8,688 bases of DNA from Gemmatimonadota bacterium (GTDB lineage Bacteria > Gemmatimonadota > Gemmatimonadetes > Gemmatimonadales > Gemmatimonadaceae): assembly GCA_947457715.1 (NCBI GenBank), contig CANGXK010000093.1, positions 1-8,688 of the forward strand. Direction: 5' to 3'. Shown here one piece after another: positions 6,557 to 8,688 of this stretch. A program made the position numbers and the translations under genes. Under the pieces are notes generated by a model, which did not search any database, was not told the origin of the DNA, and worked only from the letters and a program-made list of their open reading frames with translations. The first letter of the stretch is position 1. Every line of letters starts with the position of its first letter.

Positions 6557-6706
6557 GGGGAGGGGCGGAAGAGAGGACGGGCCGACGACTGCTCAACTTT
6601 ACGCAGTCCAGCTCCCGCGCGCGACGCCGCCGTATGTCAGGGAATGCCCTCTCGATCGGTGCCGACCTGATCGCGAATACTTCCCCGTCCCCTGAATTGA
6701 GGTGCC
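6557..6706. promoter_or_regulatory. divergent intergenic region between DUF2911 gene and ppsA
   Basis: This 150-base spacer separates two genes read in opposite directions and should carry both promoters. No convincing -35/-10 pair is visible; AATACT at 6676-6681 is the best -10-like hexamer for ppsA but lacks a good partner. The spacer contains a third copy of CGACTGCTC (6586-6594) and an imperfect dyad, CGATCGGT (6653-6660) with ACCTGATCG (6665-6673), with one bulged T. These are possible operators only. Confidence 0.35.
6698..6704 (+). promoter_or_regulatory. ribosome-binding site of ppsA
   Basis: TGAGGTG at 6698-6704 contains GAGG four bases before the ATG at 6707. It is the only start in the window with a recognisable Shine-Dalgarno sequence, though the spacing is on the short side, and it supports the chosen ppsA start. 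Confidence 0.5.
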
Positions 6707-8688
6707 ATGCTCCGGTGGTTCGAAGACATTTCGCGTAATGATGTGCCGATCGTCGGCGGGAAGACCGCCTCGCTTGGCGAGATGATCCGTAACCTCGCCA
6801 ACGAGGGTATCCGCGTACCGGGCGGATTCGCCATCACGGCCAACGCGTACCGTCGCTTCCTCGCGCACAATGCGCTCGAACCGCTGATGCGGGCGGAGCT
6901 GGCCCGCCTCGACGCCGGCGCCCCACTCGCCGAGGTGGGCCAGACGATCCGTTCCGCGATCGCGGGGGGTGCCCTCCCCGATGATCTGGCGAACGAGATT
7001 CGCGCCGCCTATATCGAGCTCAACAAGCGGGGGGGCCTCGACGCCGCGCCGGTCGCCGTGCGCAGCTCGGCCACGGCCGAGGACCTCCCTGATGCGAGCT
7101 TCGCCGGGCAGCAGGAGACTTTCCTGAATGTCATCGGCGCGGATGCCCTGCTCGACGCCGTGCGCCGTTGCTTCGCGTCGCTTTACACTGATCGCGCGAT
7201 CACGTATCGGGCCCTGCACGGCTATCCCCATCTCAAGGTGGCGCTCTCGGTCGCCGTGCAGCGCATGGTGCGCTCCGATCGCGGGTCTTCCGGAGTCGCG
7301 TTCACGCTCGACACCGAGACGGGCTTCCGCAATCTCGTGGTGATCAATGGCGCCTTTGGTCTTGGCGAGAACGTCGTGAAGGGCACCGTCACCCCCGATG
7401 AGTGGCGCGTGTTCAAGCCGCTGCTCGGTGACGTGACGGTGGCCCCGATTCTCGACCGCACGATCGGATCCAAGCTCATCAAGATGGTGCTCGACGAGCA
7501 CGGCACACCGACCAACGTCGACACCACCGCCGCCGAGCGGGCCAGTGCCGTGCTCGATAACGGGCAGGCGCTCGCCTTGGCGCGCTGGTGTGCTACGATC
7601 GAAGCGCATTACGGCATGCCGATGGACATCGAGTGGGCGATCGATGGTGAAACGCGCGAGATGTTCATCGTGCAGGCGCGCCCGGAAACCGTGCGTTCGC
7701 GCGAGCGGGCGGCGGACTTCACCACGTTCACGCTCGAGGGAACGGGTGACGTGCTAGTCACGGGGGTGGCCGTCGGGCAGCGCATCACGAGTGGTCGGGT
7801 GTTCGTGCTCGAGAGCATGGCCGAGGCGGCGCGCTTTGAGGACGGCGGCATTCTGGTGGCCCGCATGACCGATCCCGACTGGGTGCCGCTCATGAAACGC
7901 GCATCGGCGATCGTGACCGACTCCGGGGGGCGCACCAGTCACGCCGCCATCGTGAGCCGCGAACTGGGCATCGCCGCCATCGTGGGTTGTAGCAATGCGA
8001 CCACGGCGCTCGCTGACGGCAGCACGGTGACGGTGAGTTGCACCGAGGGGCCGCAGGGGCATGTGTACGCCGGCGCGATTCCATGGACCGAAACCAAGGT
8101 CGATCTCACCGCGTTGCCGCCCACCCACACGCAGATCATGTTGAACGTGGCGGACCCAGAAGCGGCGATGCGATGGTGGCGGCTGCCGGCCCGCGGCGTC
8201 GGCCTGGCGCGCATCGAGTTCGTGATCGAACACATGGTGAAGGTACACCCCATGGCATTGCTGCGTCCGGAGCTCGCGGATGCCGAGTCACGCGCGCGGA
8301 TTGCCGTGCTCACCGCCGGCTTCGCCCATGCCCCCGACTACTTCGTGGATCGCATGGCGTCGGGGGTGGCGGTGATCGCCGCGTCGCAGTGGCCGCATCC
8401 TGTCATCGTACGCTTCAGCGACTTCAAGACCAACGAGTACGCCGGGCTGCTTGGCGGAAAGGCGTTCGAGCCGCACGAGGAAAATCCGATGCTGGGCTTC
8501 CGTGGCGCGTCACGCTACTACAGCGAACGCTATCGCGACGGCTTCGGACTCGAGTGTCAGGCCATCCGCCGCGTGCGCGAACAGATGGGCCTCACGAACG
8601 TCGTGGTCATGATTCCGTTCTGTCGCACCCTCGAGGAAGCAGACCTCGTGCTGGCGGAAATGGCGAAGCACGGCCTCGTACGCGGCGA
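6707..8688 (+). CDS. ppsA: phosphoenolpyruvate synthase (pyruvate, water dikinase), 3' end beyond window
   Basis: The frame runs from ATG 6707 to the right edge: 660 complete codons of an enzyme usually near 800 residues. It converts pyruvate, ATP and water to phosphoenolpyruvate, AMP and phosphate in the cytoplasm, for gluconeogenesis. Domain order fits. The N-terminal ATP-grasp domain (about 1-330) has V-G-G-K-T-A-S-L-G-E-M near the start and R119-S-S-A-T-A-E-D-L-P-D-A-S-F-A-G-Q-Q-E-T. The swivelling phosphohistidine domain has M-T-D-P-D-W-V-P-L-M-K and G-G-R-T-S-H412-A-A-I-V-S-R-E-L-G-I, His412 being the phosphoryl carrier. The PEP-binding barrel begins near 478 (L-N-V-A-D-P) with G-V-G-L-A-R-I-E-F, R569-F-S-D-F-K-T-N-E-Y, E-E-N-P-M-L-G-F-R-G-A-S-R-Y and M-I-P-F-C-R-T. 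The D-P-D-W and S-D-F-K-T-N-E-Y blocks mark PEP synthase rather than pyruvate phosphate dikinase. The residue before the catalytic His is Ser, where the E. coli enzyme has Cys. The C-terminal catalytic Cys lies outside the window. Confidence 0.95.
   Translation, partial: MLRWFEDISRNDVPIVGGKTASLGEMIRNLANEGIRVPGGFAITANAYRRFLAHNALEPLMRAELARLDAGAPLAEVGQTIRSAIAGGALPDDLANEIRAAYIELNKRGGLDAAPVAVRSSATAEDLPDASFAGQQETFLNVIGADALLDAVRRCFASLYTDRAITYRALHGYPHLKVALSVAVQRMVRSDRGSSGVAFTLDTETGFRNLVVINGAFGLGENVVKGTVTPDEWRVFKPLLGDVTVAPILDRTIGSKLIKMVLDEHGTPTNVDTTAAERASAVLDNGQALALARWCATIEAHYGMPMDIEWAIDGETREMFIVQARPETVRSRERAADFTTFTLEGTGDVLVTGVAVGQRITSGRVFVLESMAEAARFEDGGILVARMTDPDWVPLMKRASAIVTDSGGRTSHAAIVSRELGIAAIVGCSNATTALADGSTVTVSCTEGPQGHVYAGAIPWTETKVDLTALPPTHTQIMLNVADPEAAMRWWRLPARGVGLARIEFVIEHMVKVHPMALLRPELADAESRARIAVLTAGFAHAPDYFVDRMASGVAVIAASQWPHPVIVRFSDFKTNEYAGLLGGKAFEPHEENPMLGFRGASRYYSERYRDGFGLECQAIRRVREQMGLTNVVVMIPFCRTLEEADLVLAEMAKHGLVRG

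Noticed and set aside
6599..7609. 336-residue minus-strand open frame opposite ppsA
   Set aside because: Shadow of the ppsA frame, which matches PEP synthase along its whole length; the antisense product has no domain.
1..8688. CRISPR array, insertion sequence, phage or integrase, tRNA
   Set aside because: No spaced identical repeats, transposase motifs, terminal repeats or tRNA-like cloverleaf were found on reading both strands by eye.

Overview
The window is GC-rich (roughly two thirds G+C by eye) and densely coding. It looks like a Gram-negative bacterial chromosome. The short signal peptides ending in ...SAQ, the DUF2911 protein, the large TonB-dependent receptor and the near absence of Shine-Dalgarno sequences fit the Gemmatimonadota, but no phylogenetic marker is present, so this placement is inference.

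Layout. Positions 1-101 probably hold the C-terminal tail of an upstream gene, followed directly by a small hairpin. Positions 102-295 are a leader without a convincing gene; they carry a repeated 11-mer. Four forward genes follow with gaps of 10, 0 (or 36) and 17 bases, and they look like one transcription unit: a TonB-dependent outer-membrane receptor (296-2590), a lipoprotein TlpA/ResA-type thiol-disulfide oxidoreductase (2601-3122), an exported BNR/sialidase-like beta-propeller with a C-x-C-C motif (3123-4478), and a lipoprotein sulfatase with an intact formylglycine motif (4496-5935). An 11-bp inverted repeat around the sulfatase stop codon separates this unit from a convergent minus-strand gene for an exported DUF2911 protein (5966-6556). 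After a 150-base divergent spacer, a phosphoenolpyruvate synthase gene (ppsA, from 6707) runs off the right edge with 660 complete codons.

How the genes may work together. All four products of the forward unit are predicted to act in the envelope. The receptor would import a ligand across the outer membrane. The TlpA-like lipoprotein would handle thiols or disulfides in the periplasm. The propeller has clustered Cys and His residues that suggest metal or thiol chemistry rather than sialidase catalysis. The sulfatase could release sulfate from an organic ester. The combination suggests uptake and processing of a metal (copper or iron) complex or of a sulfated ligand; neither is proved by the sequence. 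The propeller and its linkage to the receptor and TlpA are the most promising lead for an undescribed system. DUF2911 and PpsA look unrelated; PpsA is central carbon metabolism (gluconeogenesis).

No tRNA, rRNA, CRISPR array, insertion sequence, integrase or phage gene was seen.
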